A stretch of 13,068 nucleotides of DNA from an uncultured Collinsella sp. (lineage in GTDB: Bacteria > Actinomycetota > Coriobacteriia > Coriobacteriales > Coriobacteriaceae), in NCBI GenBank assembly GCA_900757705.1, contig CAAEOW010000032.1, forward strand, positions 1-13,068, written 5' to 3'. The notes beneath the pieces were generated by a model, which worked only from the letters and a program-made list of their open reading frames with translations, did no database searches and was not told the DNA's origin. Both the position numbers and the translations under genes were made by a program. Below, one piece after another: positions 1 to 6,256 of this stretch (positions within the stretch are counted from its first letter, which is position 1; each line of letters opens with the position of its first letter).

Positions 1-867
1 ATCGCCTCGATTCTCTCCGAGAACCATATCGTCGAAAATCCCAAGGATTACTATGCGGCGGTGAAAAAGCTCAACGCCGATATGTCGCTCAAGCCTGGTA
101 CTTATTCGTTCACCACACTCATGGATGCGACCAAGGTTGTTCAGCAGCTCATGGAAGGCCCCAACGCGGGCTCCAATGCGCTGACTATCCCTGAGGGTCT
201 GACAGTCGATCAAGTCGCCGACCGCGTGGCCCAGGCCTACGACAGCATCTCTAAGGAAGACTTCCTCAACCAGGCCAAGGCCTCCAACTACGTGGACGAC
301 TATAGCTTCCTTAAGGGCGCCGCCAACGACTCGCTCGAGGGTTTCTTGTTCCCCAAGACCTATTCGTTGGGTGATTCGCCGACGGCCGATGACGTGATTC
401 GCGCCATGCTCGATCAGTTTAAGACTGAGTACAAGTCGCTTGACTTTGCGAGCTGCGAAGCCAAGATCAAGGAGCGCTACGGTGTGGAGATGTCCGACTA
501 CGACATCGTTAACTTGGCCTCTATCGTTGAGCGCGAGGGCCTCAACGCCGATCAACGTGCGCACGTGGCCTCGGTCTTCTACAACCGCCTTGCAGGCAAG
601 CTCGACGGTCTGCGCTATCTCAACAGCGATGCGACCATGATGTATGTCACCGGTGGCGAGGTTACCGCCGACGACCTGCAGAGCGATAGCCCGTATAACA
701 CCTATAAGCACGAGGGCCTGCCACCCACGCCCATCTGCTCTCCGTCGCTCGAGGCACTCAAGGCCACGCTTGAGCCGACCGACTCCGATGACCTGTATTT
801 CTACATTACGCAGGACGAGGAGTACTTCTCGCAAACCTACGAAGAGCATCAACAGTCTTGGAATTAG
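1..867 (+). CDS. mltG: Endolytic transglycosylase MltG (YceG-like), 5' truncated by the window edge
   Basis: MltG is a membrane-anchored endolytic murein transglycosylase that cleaves nascent peptidoglycan glycan strands and is thought to end their synthesis. The frame is open from base 1, so the visible 288 codons are the C-terminal part; the N-terminal cytoplasmic and membrane segment lies upstream. The fragment begins in the LysM-like subdomain (ILSENHIVENP, then LKPGTYSF and LTIPEGLTVDQVADRVA). It continues into the catalytic domain, where ASIVEREG carries the conserved catalytic Glu (codon at 529-531, equivalent to Glu218 of the E. coli enzyme). The later segments YNRL and LPPTPICSPSLEAL are also family hallmarks. 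The gene stops one base before the next start, so it is probably translated together with the HAD phosphatase. In actinobacteria mltG commonly sits just upstream of aro genes, which fits this context. The family call is secure; the start cannot be seen. Confidence 0.95.
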   Translation: MASILSENHIVENPKDYYAAVKKLNADMSLKPGTYSFTTLMDATKVVQQLMEGPNAGSNALTIPEGLTVDQVADRVAQAYDSISKEDFLNQAKASNYVDDYSFLKGAANDSLEGFLFPKTYSLGDSPTADDVIRAMLDQFKTEYKSLDFASCEAKIKERYGVEMSDYDIVNLASIVEREGLNADQRAHVASVFYNRLAGKLDGLRYLNSDATMMYVTGGEVTADDLQSDSPYNTYKHEGLPPTPICSPSLEALKATLEPTDSDDLYFYITQDEEYFSQTYEEHQQSWN

Positions 868-868
868 C

Positions 869-1366
869 ATGAGGATTTTTAGCCCCAAACGATACGTTGC
901 CTCGGTCGATCGCATCGACCTTGATACCCTGTGGGCCGACGGCAAACGCGCCATTCTGCTCGATCGCGATAACACTCTGGTGCCGCGCGACACCGAGCAG
1001 GTTCCCACTGCGGTTTCCGCTTGGCTCGACGCCGCCCGCGCCAAAGGCTTTAAGCTGTGCATGGTGTCCAACAACTGGCATCGCGACCAGGTCATGAGCT
1101 CTGCACGCGAGCTGGGACTCGAGGCCATTAGCCACGCCATGAAGCCCGCCCCGTTTGCCTTGAAGGCGGGTCTTAAGCGCCTCGGCGCCACGGCAGACGA
1201 GGCGGTGCTGATCGGCGATCAGCTGTACACGGACGTGTGGAGCGGTAATTTTGCCGGCGTTGACACTATTCTGGTCAAGCCGCAGGCAACCCAGGACCTG
1301 TGGTACACGCAGATCTTCCGTATCTTTGAGCGCCGGGCCCTGCGCGACCTTCCCTGCGAGGAATAG
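869..1366 (+). CDS. YqeG family HAD IIIA-type phosphatase
   Basis: This is a 165-residue HAD-superfamily hydrolase of the YqeG type (HAD class IIIA), a group whose physiological substrate is not well defined. Motif I is LLDRDNTLV, with the nucleophile Asp32 and general acid/base Asp34. Motif II is the Ser in MVSNN (about residue 66), the motif III Lys lies near KPAP, and motif IV is GDQLYTDVWSGN (about residues 115-126). All catalytic motifs look intact. The ATG at 869 is chosen because it follows the mltG stop by one base and the conserved protein begins there; the frame stays open further upstream, but only inside mltG. The Shine-Dalgarno sequence is weak, which suggests translational coupling to mltG. 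The C-terminal segment QDLWYTQIFRIFERR resembles the usual YqeG tail. Eight bases separate it from aroK. Confidence 0.9.
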   Translation: MRIFSPKRYVASVDRIDLDTLWADGKRAILLDRDNTLVPRDTEQVPTAVSAWLDAARAKGFKLCMVSNNWHRDQVMSSARELGLEAISHAMKPAPFALKAGLKRLGATADEAVLIGDQLYTDVWSGNFAGVDTILVKPQATQDLWYTQIFRIFERRALRDLPCEE

Positions 1367-1374
1367 GTTTCGCC

Positions 1375-1908
1375 ATGTCTCAGCACATCAAACACGGCTG
1401 CGACCATATCTTCTTTATCGGCTTTTTGGGCGCGGGCAAGTCGACGCTTGCGCGCAATGTGGGCACTATGTTCAAGCGTCGATTCATCGATACCGATCGC
1501 TTGGTTGTGCGTCGATGCGGCGAGTCGGTGACCGAGATATTTGAGACCGAGGGCGAGGATCGTTTTCGCGAGCTCGAGACCTCGGCACTCCGTTCGCTTC
1601 AAAGCGAGCGCAGCCTGCTGGTATCGTGCGGGGGCGGCATCGTCGAGACGTCGGTGAACATTGAGCTGATGCACGAGATGGGTACATGCGTGTACCTCGA
1701 AGGCGACTTTGAGGACTCGTTGCGCCAGATTCGTCGCTCCGATACCCGGCCCGATTTCCGCTCGCCCGAGCACGCTGCGCGCTTGTTTGAGCATCGCCGT
1801 CCGCTGTATCGCCAGGCGGCCGATATTACCCTTGATATTCGCAACAAGTCCTTCGAGGACGTTTCCTACCTTTGTGCCGAGATGCTTTTGGAGCGTGGAC
1901 TGCTATGA
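1375..1908 (+). CDS. aroK: Shikimate kinase
   Basis: AroK phosphorylates shikimate at the 3-hydroxyl with ATP, the fifth step of chorismate synthesis, in the cytoplasm. The 177-residue product has the normal family length. The Walker A motif is GFLGAGKST (residues 16-24), the Mg/shikimate-binding DTD is at 39-41, and RFRELE supplies the shikimate-binding Arg. The GGG of SCGGGIVE is at 86-88, the lid Arg-Pro is in SDTRPDF, and the adenine-side motif is RRPLY. Every residue class expected for activity is present, which contrasts with the degenerate aroB-like gene next door. Its TGA stop overlaps the ATG of that gene (ATGA at 1905-1908), so the two are translationally coupled. If the cell has lost the rest of the pathway, the kinase may use scavenged shikimate or another substrate; that is inference. 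Confidence 0.94.
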   Translation: MSQHIKHGCDHIFFIGFLGAGKSTLARNVGTMFKRRFIDTDRLVVRRCGESVTEIFETEGEDRFRELETSALRSLQSERSLLVSCGGGIVETSVNIELMHEMGTCVYLEGDFEDSLRQIRRSDTRPDFRSPEHAARLFEHRRPLYRQAADITLDIRNKSFEDVSYLCAEMLLERGLL

Positions 1909-3014
1909 TTCGCCGTCAACTTATCAATTTCCAAAACCGCAGTGTCGATGTCCGCGTCGGATTGGGGGCGTTCGAGGAGCTGTCGCGCATGTTTGCCTCG
2001 GCTGTGGGCAAGCCTAAGCGTGCGATGGTGGTTTGGAACGACGCCACATCCGAGCGTTTTGGCGAGGTTGTCGAGCATGCACTTGTTGACGCCGGTTTTG
2101 CCGTGTCGCCGCTCGTCCTCGAGGTTTCGCCTGCCGGTGCTACGCTGGTCGATGCCGATACCGTCTTTGGCGCGCTGTCGGCTAACGGCATTACCTGCGA
2201 TGATCTCGTTGTCGCTGTCGGCGACACGGCGACCTGCTCGGTTGTTTGCTGGTGCGCCAATCAGTGGTGCGGTCGCACCGAGTGCGCCTTGCTGCCGACG
2301 ACGTTCGACGCCATGCTCACGGTCGCGACGACCATGAAGCCGCTTGTCGCCTCGTCGGCGCATGCGCTTCCCGCTATCGCGTTCCGTCCCGAGCCGGGCT
2401 TGGTCGTGTGTGACCTCGACCTTGTACGCGCGGCGGACCCCGAGGACCTCAAGCTCGGCTATGCGGTACTTGTTGGCACCATGCTTTCGAGCAGCAAGTC
2501 CCGCTGGAATCAGTTTACCGAGACCATTCCCGAGATTCTCGCGGGCGAGGAGGTCGCGCTCGTCAATGCCGTTCAGTGGTCTCAGACTGCCCGTAAGGAC
2601 GTACTGATGGCCACGAACCCGAGCGCCCGCCATGCGCTCGATTTTGGCAAGACAGGGGAGCGTACTCTGCGCGTCTGCCTGGGCAAAGCCGCGGTGCAGG
2701 TTCCTGCCTACCAGCTGCTGTCCGAGGGCATGCGCTTTGAGGCGCGCCTAGCACATGATGCCTGCGACTTCGATATCGATTACGTCTTTGAGGTCGATGA
2801 CTGCCTGGAGGACTTTGGTATCGAGGAGCTTGCCTTCGATCTGGAGCCTGCCGCATATATCGAGGAGTTCCGCAGGCAGCAGTTTGTTCGCTCGAACCGC
2901 AGCATGTTGCCGCTGCCCGCGGCGCTCGGCGCCATTCGTCTAACGAGCGTTGAGGACGAGGTTCTCGACCGCCATGCTCACGCATACTTGGCTTCTCGCA
3001 AAGAACTTCTCTAG
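1905..3014 (+). CDS. Degenerate 3-dehydroquinate synthase-like protein (AroB-fold, probably not a DHQ synthase)
   Basis: This 369-residue protein sits where aroB belongs and has DHQ synthase length and layout: an N-terminal Rossmann-like half (RVGLGAFEEL, RAMVVWNDAT), a PTT motif at 131-133, VVCDLDL at 167-173, FGKT at 247-250 and EGM further on. Hand alignment to E. coli AroB shows the catalytic signatures are gone. The NAD loop GGGVVGD is GDTATCS (106-112). The DSSVGGKT block is TVATTMKP (139-146), keeping only one Lys (145). The zinc-ligand Glu in GLAEVIK is Val188. GHTFGH reads GKTGER (248-253), losing both His. The LHGEAV histidine region has no equivalent His. The frame is intact and codon use matches its neighbours, so it does not look like a decaying pseudogene. 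The start is set by the ATGA overlap with aroK. Function is unknown: a pseudoenzyme, an AroK partner or a new activity are all possible. Automatic annotation as active AroB would be doubtful. Confidence 0.85.
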   Translation: MIRRQLINFQNRSVDVRVGLGAFEELSRMFASAVGKPKRAMVVWNDATSERFGEVVEHALVDAGFAVSPLVLEVSPAGATLVDADTVFGALSANGITCDDLVVAVGDTATCSVVCWCANQWCGRTECALLPTTFDAMLTVATTMKPLVASSAHALPAIAFRPEPGLVVCDLDLVRAADPEDLKLGYAVLVGTMLSSSKSRWNQFTETIPEILAGEEVALVNAVQWSQTARKDVLMATNPSARHALDFGKTGERTLRVCLGKAAVQVPAYQLLSEGMRFEARLAHDACDFDIDYVFEVDDCLEDFGIEELAFDLEPAAYIEEFRRQQFVRSNRSMLPLPAALGAIRLTSVEDEVLDRHAHAYLASRKELL

Positions 3015-3020
3015 GATTTA

Positions 3021-3046
3021 TTGACATACATCGTCTTTCGTATCAT
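3021..3046 (+). promoter_or_regulatory. Possible promoter for the M24 peptidase gene
   Basis: A perfect TTGACA lies at 3021-3026, seven bases after the aroB-like stop. The best -10 candidate is TATCAT at 3041-3046, but the 14-nt spacer is too short for a good sigma-70 type promoter; other -10 choices at 16-17 nt are poor. It is the only recognisable promoter element before the peptidase gene. Confidence 0.3.
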
Positions 3047-3051
3047 GTTGA

Positions 3052-3120
3052 GGGGCGGGTTTCCAATCGGTTGCGAATCGCGCGCGATTCCATCTTTCGA
3101 TCGAGGCCCGTCCCGCTTTT
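3052..3120 (+). promoter_or_regulatory. Structured leader or intrinsic terminator between the aro-like pair and the M24 peptidase
   Basis: GGGGCGGGTTTC (3052-3063) pairs with GAGGCCCGTCCC (3103-3114) over 12 positions, three of them G-U pairs, and is followed closely by TTTT (3117-3120). Inside the large loop is a perfect 16-bp palindrome, GAATCGCGCGCGATTC (3075-3090). The element could end transcription of the aroK cluster or act as a folded leader of the peptidase mRNA. The T run is short and the closing loop long, so the terminator reading is uncertain. Confidence 0.4.
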
Positions 3121-3146
3121 ATGAGGACAATAAGAAAGGAATCTGC

Positions 3147-4277
3147 ATGTCTGAGTTTGCTGCCGGTCCTGCCGGTCGTATCGAGCGTGTTCGTGCCCTG
3201 ATGGCTGAGCGCGGCTACGACGCTATCGTCGTGCGCGACGAGGCCAACCTTCGTTGGCTTACGGGCGTGAAGGGCGTTTTCGACTACACCTTCGAGTTCC
3301 CGCACGCTGCATTTATTACGGCCGACCAGTGCCTGTTCCATACCGACTCACGCTATCTCAACAGCTTTGAGGAGAACACGTCCGCCGGCAGCCCCTGGGT
3401 CTACGACATGGACGAGGGCACCATCCCCGGTTGGGTCGCCGGCAAGATCGCGGCTAACAAGTGCCGTGTCTGCGCTGTCGAGGACGACATGCAGATCAGC
3501 TTCTACCAGGGTATCCAGCGTGGCCTTGAGGATCGTTCCGTCGCCTGCATGCTGCCGCTGATGCATGACGACATTCGCAAGATGCGCGCCATCAAGGACG
3601 CCGAGGAGATCGAGCTCATGCGCCATGCGCAGTCGATTACCGACGCCGCCTTCCAGCACATGCTCGGCTATATTAAGCCCGGTATGACCGAGAAGCAGGT
3701 TCGCAACGAGCTCGAGAACTTTATGTTCGCCAACGGCGCCGACAGCCTGGCCTTCGGCTCCATCGTGGCGAGCGGCCCCAACACCGCCAACCCGCATGCC
3801 GTCCCGAGCGACCGCGTGATCGAGAAGGGCGACTTCGTTCTCATGGATTATGGCGCGGGCTATTGCGACTACCGCTCCGACATGACTCGTACCGTCGTGA
3901 TGGGCGAGCCCACGCAGGAGCAGCTCGACTTGTACGCGCTCGTGCGCCGTGCGCACGAGGAGTGCGTCGCCGCCATCCATCCGGGCGTCGAGGGCAACGA
4001 CATTTTCAAGCTTTCCAAGAAGATCATTGGCGATGCCGGCTATGGCGATTACTACAACCATGGTCTGGGCCACGGCGTGGGCATTGACATCCACGAGCTG
4101 CCCAACTTCAACCGCAGCAAGAATATCATCGAGGTCGGCTCGGTTATCACCATGGAGCCCGGCGTCTACCTGCCCGGCGTGGGCGGTGTGCGCCTGGAGG
4201 ACTACGGCGTGGTCACCGAGAACGGCTACGAGCCCTTCACCAAGACGCCGCATGACCTTCACGTCATCGATTGCTAG
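3147..4277 (+). CDS. M24 family Xaa-Pro aminopeptidase/dipeptidase
   Basis: This 376-residue cytoplasmic metallopeptidase is predicted to remove the N-terminal residue from peptides with proline at position 2, or to cleave Xaa-Pro dipeptides. It has a creatinase-like N-terminal domain (to about residue 150) and a pita-bread catalytic domain. All five metal ligands are visible: Asp234 (MDYGAGY), Asp245 (SDMTRT), His309 (GLGHGVGID), Glu337 (TMEPGVYL) and Glu351 (VRLEDYG). These bind a two-metal centre, usually Mn or Co. The ATG at 3147 is preferred because AAGAAAGGA lies six bases upstream; an upstream in-frame TTG would run through the structured leader. In Bacillus and actinobacteria a pepQ/ypdF-like gene sits just before efp, as here, linking recycling of proline peptides with translation of proline stretches. 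A clear terminator follows. Whether it prefers dipeptides or longer peptides cannot be read from sequence. Confidence 0.93.
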   Translation: MSEFAAGPAGRIERVRALMAERGYDAIVVRDEANLRWLTGVKGVFDYTFEFPHAAFITADQCLFHTDSRYLNSFEENTSAGSPWVYDMDEGTIPGWVAGKIAANKCRVCAVEDDMQISFYQGIQRGLEDRSVACMLPLMHDDIRKMRAIKDAEEIELMRHAQSITDAAFQHMLGYIKPGMTEKQVRNELENFMFANGADSLAFGSIVASGPNTANPHAVPSDRVIEKGDFVLMDYGAGYCDYRSDMTRTVVMGEPTQEQLDLYALVRRAHEECVAAIHPGVEGNDIFKLSKKIIGDAGYGDYYNHGLGHGVGIDIHELPNFNRSKNIIEVGSVITMEPGVYLPGVGGVRLEDYGVVTENGYEPFTKTPHDLHVIDC

Positions 4278-4291
4278 TCTACTTCGGTAGA
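4278..4291 (+). other. UUCG tetraloop hairpin directly after the peptidase stop
   Basis: TCTAC-TTCG-GTAGA forms a 5-bp stem closed by a C(UUCG)G tetraloop, an especially stable RNA loop. It starts at the base after the stop codon and lies 9 nt upstream of the terminator. It may stabilise the mRNA 3' end or help termination. Confidence 0.6.
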
Positions 4292-4300
4292 TAGTTTGGG

Positions 4301-4343
4301 GCGGGGCCTCCGGAGCAATTCGGACGCCCCGCGTTCTCTTTTT
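4301..4343 (+). terminator. Rho-independent terminator after the M24 peptidase gene
   Basis: GCGGGGC (4301-4307) pairs with GCCCCGC (4326-4332), with an inner TCCG/CGGA stem (4309-4312 and 4321-4324). TTTTT follows at 4339-4343, after six intervening bases. It separates the peptidase unit from the efp operon. Confidence 0.85.
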
Positions 4344-4352
4344 ATGCGCTCG

Positions 4353-4380
4353 CTGCAGGCGCCGTCTGCAAGTGTATAAT
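4353..4380 (+). promoter_or_regulatory. Promoter of the efp operon
   Basis: A consensus TATAAT occurs at 4375-4380, directly after the terminator and 57 nt before the efp start. The -35 region is poor (CTGCAG at 4353-4358, 16-nt spacer). Transcription would start near 4387 and give a leader of about 50 nt. Confidence 0.6.
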
Positions 4381-4437
4381 TTCGCTCGTATGTAATTTGG
4401 ACGCTTGTGCGTTCTGCCCATAACAAGAAAGGTCGCT

Positions 4438-5001
4438 ATGCCTACCATTTCTACCGCCGACTTCAAGAACGGCCTCGGTCTCCGCATTAAGGACAAGGTC
4501 TACACCATCGTCGAGTTCCAGCATGTCAAGCCGGGCAAGGGCGGCGCGTTTGTGCGCTACAAGACCCGCGACATCAAGAGCGGCCGCGTCGTCGAGAACA
4601 CCTGCAACGCCGGCACCAAGTTCGAGAGCGTCATGCTCACCACCCGTGAGTTCCAGTACCTCTACAACGATGGCACCGACTACATCTTCATGGACAACGA
4701 ATCCTATGAGCAGGTTCCCGTTCCCGAGGACATGGTGGGCGAGAACTCCAAGTGGCTGCGCGAGAACGACATTTGCCAGCTGCTCTTCGCCGACGATGAG
4801 CTCATGGGCGTGACTCCGCCGATGTTCATCGAGACCACCATCGTCCAGACCGACCCGGGCTTTAAGGGCGACACCGTCCAGGGTTCCACCAAGCCGGCCA
4901 CGATCGACACCGGCGCTGTCATCCAGGTCCCCATGTACCTCAACGAGGGCGAGGTCATCAAGGTTGACACCCGCGACGGCAAGTTCGTCTCCCGCGTCTA
5001 G
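4438..5001 (+). CDS. efp: Translation elongation factor P
   Basis: EF-P enters the ribosomal E site and relieves stalling at consecutive prolines. The 187-residue product matches the usual three-OB-fold length. Domain I begins STADFKNGLGL, and its tip loop KPGKGGAF places Lys34, the residue modified in many bacteria, at the expected position. Domains II and III show LYNDGTDYIFMDNESYEQ, VTPPMFIE, TDPGFKGDT, KPATIDTGAV and the C-terminal VIKVDTRDGKFVSRV. The start has AAGAAAGG (4425-4432) five bases upstream. No EpmA/EpmB-like or other modifying enzyme is in the window; many actinobacterial EF-Ps are thought to work with an unmodified lysine. The gene opens an apparent operon running to recN, behind its own promoter and separated from the peptidase gene by a terminator. 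Identification is certain. Confidence 0.98.
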   Translation: MPTISTADFKNGLGLRIKDKVYTIVEFQHVKPGKGGAFVRYKTRDIKSGRVVENTCNAGTKFESVMLTTREFQYLYNDGTDYIFMDNESYEQVPVPEDMVGENSKWLRENDICQLLFADDELMGVTPPMFIETTIVQTDPGFKGDTVQGSTKPATIDTGAVIQVPMYLNEGEVIKVDTRDGKFVSRV

Positions 5002-5025
5002 CAACCAACTCTTCTAGGAGGACTC

Positions 5026-5388
5026 ATGCCCCAGGAAATCAAGATTGACGGCATCGGCATTTCGCCCGATGTTCTGACCGCCATCGTCTCGCGCGCCGTG
5101 TCCGATGTCGAGGGCATCGCCTCCGTTGGCGTCAAGGACCTTGCCACCAACCTTGTCTCCATGATGCTCTCGTCCAAGGCCCCGGCTTCCGAGCCGGCGG
5201 TCGAGACCGAGGTCGTCGGCGACAAGCTCGCACTCACCGTGCGCGTTGTGGTGTTCTTTGGCTATCCGTTCAAGAAACTCGCCGAGGCCGTTCGCGCTGC
5301 CGTGGTCGCTGCCATCGATGCCCAGGTGGGCGTTGAGGTCGAGCGCGTTGACGTTTGCATCGACGGCCTCGTTTTCCCCAAGGAGTAA
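5026..5388 (+). CDS. Asp23/Gls24 family envelope stress response protein
   Basis: This 120-residue protein belongs to the Asp23/Gls24 (DUF322) family, whose members in Gram-positives are linked to envelope stress or homeostasis and, as with YqhY of B. subtilis, to lipid metabolism control. Family features visible are the N-terminal ISPDVLTAIVSRAVSDVEGI block, the KLALTVRVVVFFGYPF strand region and the amphipathic helix AVRAAVVAAIDAQVG leading to VERVDVCIDGLVF. There is no membrane segment or signal peptide, so it should be cytosolic or peripherally membrane-associated through partners. AGGAGGA (5016-5022) gives a strong ribosome binding site three bases before the ATG. In Bacillus the homologue yqhY also lies between efp/acc genes and nusB, so the position is typical. 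Its stop overlaps the ribosome binding region of nusB. The exact role is not known. Confidence 0.9.
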   Translation: MPQEIKIDGIGISPDVLTAIVSRAVSDVEGIASVGVKDLATNLVSMMLSSKAPASEPAVETEVVGDKLALTVRVVVFFGYPFKKLAEAVRAAVVAAIDAQVGVEVERVDVCIDGLVFPKE

Positions 5389-5391
5389 CCT

Positions 5392-5979
5392 TTGAGCCTT
5401 AAGGTTTATCGCGGGCGTACGCTTGCCCGCAGTCAGGCGCTGCAGCTGCTGTTCCAGGCCGAGGCCACGGACAGCCCGCTCGAGCGCGTCCTCGAGGGCG
5501 ATTTCCTGATCTCGAAGGGCCCCCTCGACCCCTATGCGCTGGAGCTGTGCCGCGGTGCCTACGAGCATATCGATCGCATCGACTGTGCCCTGCGCGCCGT
5601 CGCCAAGAACTGGGATCTTATGCGCATGCCCGGCGCCGACCGCAATCTGCTGCGTATCGCCGTCTACGAGATGCGCTTCCTCACCGACGAAGAGGTCTCG
5701 GACGCTATCGTGATCAACGAGGCCGTCGAACTTGCCAAGGCCTATGGCACCGACCAGTCCGCGTCGTTCGTCAACGGCGTGCTGGGCAAGATCGCGCGCA
5801 GCGAGGAGTTGCCGGGCGAGGACCTGTACCAGGAACTGCTGGCCGAGGATCGCGCTCGCGAGGAGGCCCAGGCTGCTGAGGCTGCCGCCAAGGTCGCTGC
5901 CGCTCAGGCTACCGCCGGTGTACTTGCCGAGGATGTGGACGCTGCTGAGGCCGTCGAGGCCGACTCCGTCGAGGAGTAG
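5392..5979 (+). CDS. nusB: Transcription antitermination factor NusB, TTG start, with C-terminal extension
   Basis: NusB binds boxA RNA together with NusE/S10 and promotes antitermination on rRNA operons. Residues 1 to about 140 form the all-helical NusB domain: RTLARSQALQLLFQAEA, YALELCRGAYEHIDRIDCALRAVAKNW, MPGADRNLLRIAVYEMRFL, DAIVINEAVELAKAYGTDQSASFVNGVLGKIA. The start is TTG at 5392, supported by AAGGAG (5380-5385) six bases upstream and by the conserved protein beginning there. That ribosome binding site overlaps the end of the Asp23 gene, so translation is coupled. The protein has 195 residues against roughly 135-150 for most NusBs. The extra 45-50 residues form an acidic, Ala/Glu-rich, probably disordered tail. 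Two bases separate it from xseB. Confidence 0.95.
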   Translation: MSLKVYRGRTLARSQALQLLFQAEATDSPLERVLEGDFLISKGPLDPYALELCRGAYEHIDRIDCALRAVAKNWDLMRMPGADRNLLRIAVYEMRFLTDEEVSDAIVINEAVELAKAYGTDQSASFVNGVLGKIARSEELPGEDLYQELLAEDRAREEAQAAEAAAKVAAAQATAGVLAEDVDAAEAVEADSVEE

Positions 5980-5981
5980 CC

Positions 5982-6221
5982 ATGCCAGAGGGTTCTGTCC
6001 GCAACTTTGACGAGATTTCGGACCGTCTGGACCAGATCATCGCTACCGTTCGCTCCAAGGATACGTCCTTGGAGCGTTCACTCGATCTGTTTGACGAAGC
6101 GATTGAGCTGGGCTCCCGCGCGGTCGATATGGTCGACAAGTTTGAGCTGACGCCGCGTGAGGCCGATAAGCTCGAGCAGGAATACGATGAGGATGCGGCA
6201 AACGAATCCCAGGATAGCTAG
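5982..6221 (+). CDS. xseB: Exodeoxyribonuclease VII small subunit
   Basis: XseB is the small subunit of exonuclease VII, which degrades single-stranded DNA from both ends. Several copies wrap around the long helices of XseA. The 79-residue product shows the family pattern: FDEISDRLDQIIATVRSKDTSLERSLDLFDEAIEL, a helical hairpin with the conserved LERSL..FE/DEA element, followed by a C-terminal helix and acidic tail. Length is normal. It begins two bases after nusB, with GAGGAG of the nusB end serving as ribosome binding site. The large-subunit gene xseA, which normally lies directly upstream, is not here and must be elsewhere or absent. Confidence 0.93.
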   Translation: MPEGSVRNFDEISDRLDQIIATVRSKDTSLERSLDLFDEAIELGSRAVDMVDKFELTPREADKLEQEYDEDAANESQDS

Positions 6222-6256
6222 GCCGCATCTCCGGATACGAATGGTTGATGGCATTC

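Noticed and set aside
644..868. An upstream extension of the HAD phosphatase frame inside mltG
   Set aside because: The added residues are an Arg/Pro/Ser-rich out-of-frame reading of mltG. YqeG proteins begin at about the ATG at 869.
1905..3014. Annotating this gene as a normal aroB
   Set aside because: Position and length fit, but the NAD loop, zinc ligands and catalytic signature are missing, so the enzymatic call is not supported.
3021..3146. An N-terminal extension of the M24 peptidase from a TTG at 3021
   Set aside because: It would translate through the leader stem and palindrome; the ATG at 3147 has a good ribosome binding site and the conserved protein begins there.
3348..4496. A 382-codon open frame on the minus strand across the M24 peptidase
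   Set aside because: Same shadow effect: the product is rich in Val, Ala, His and Asp without motifs, and it crosses both the terminator and the efp promoter.
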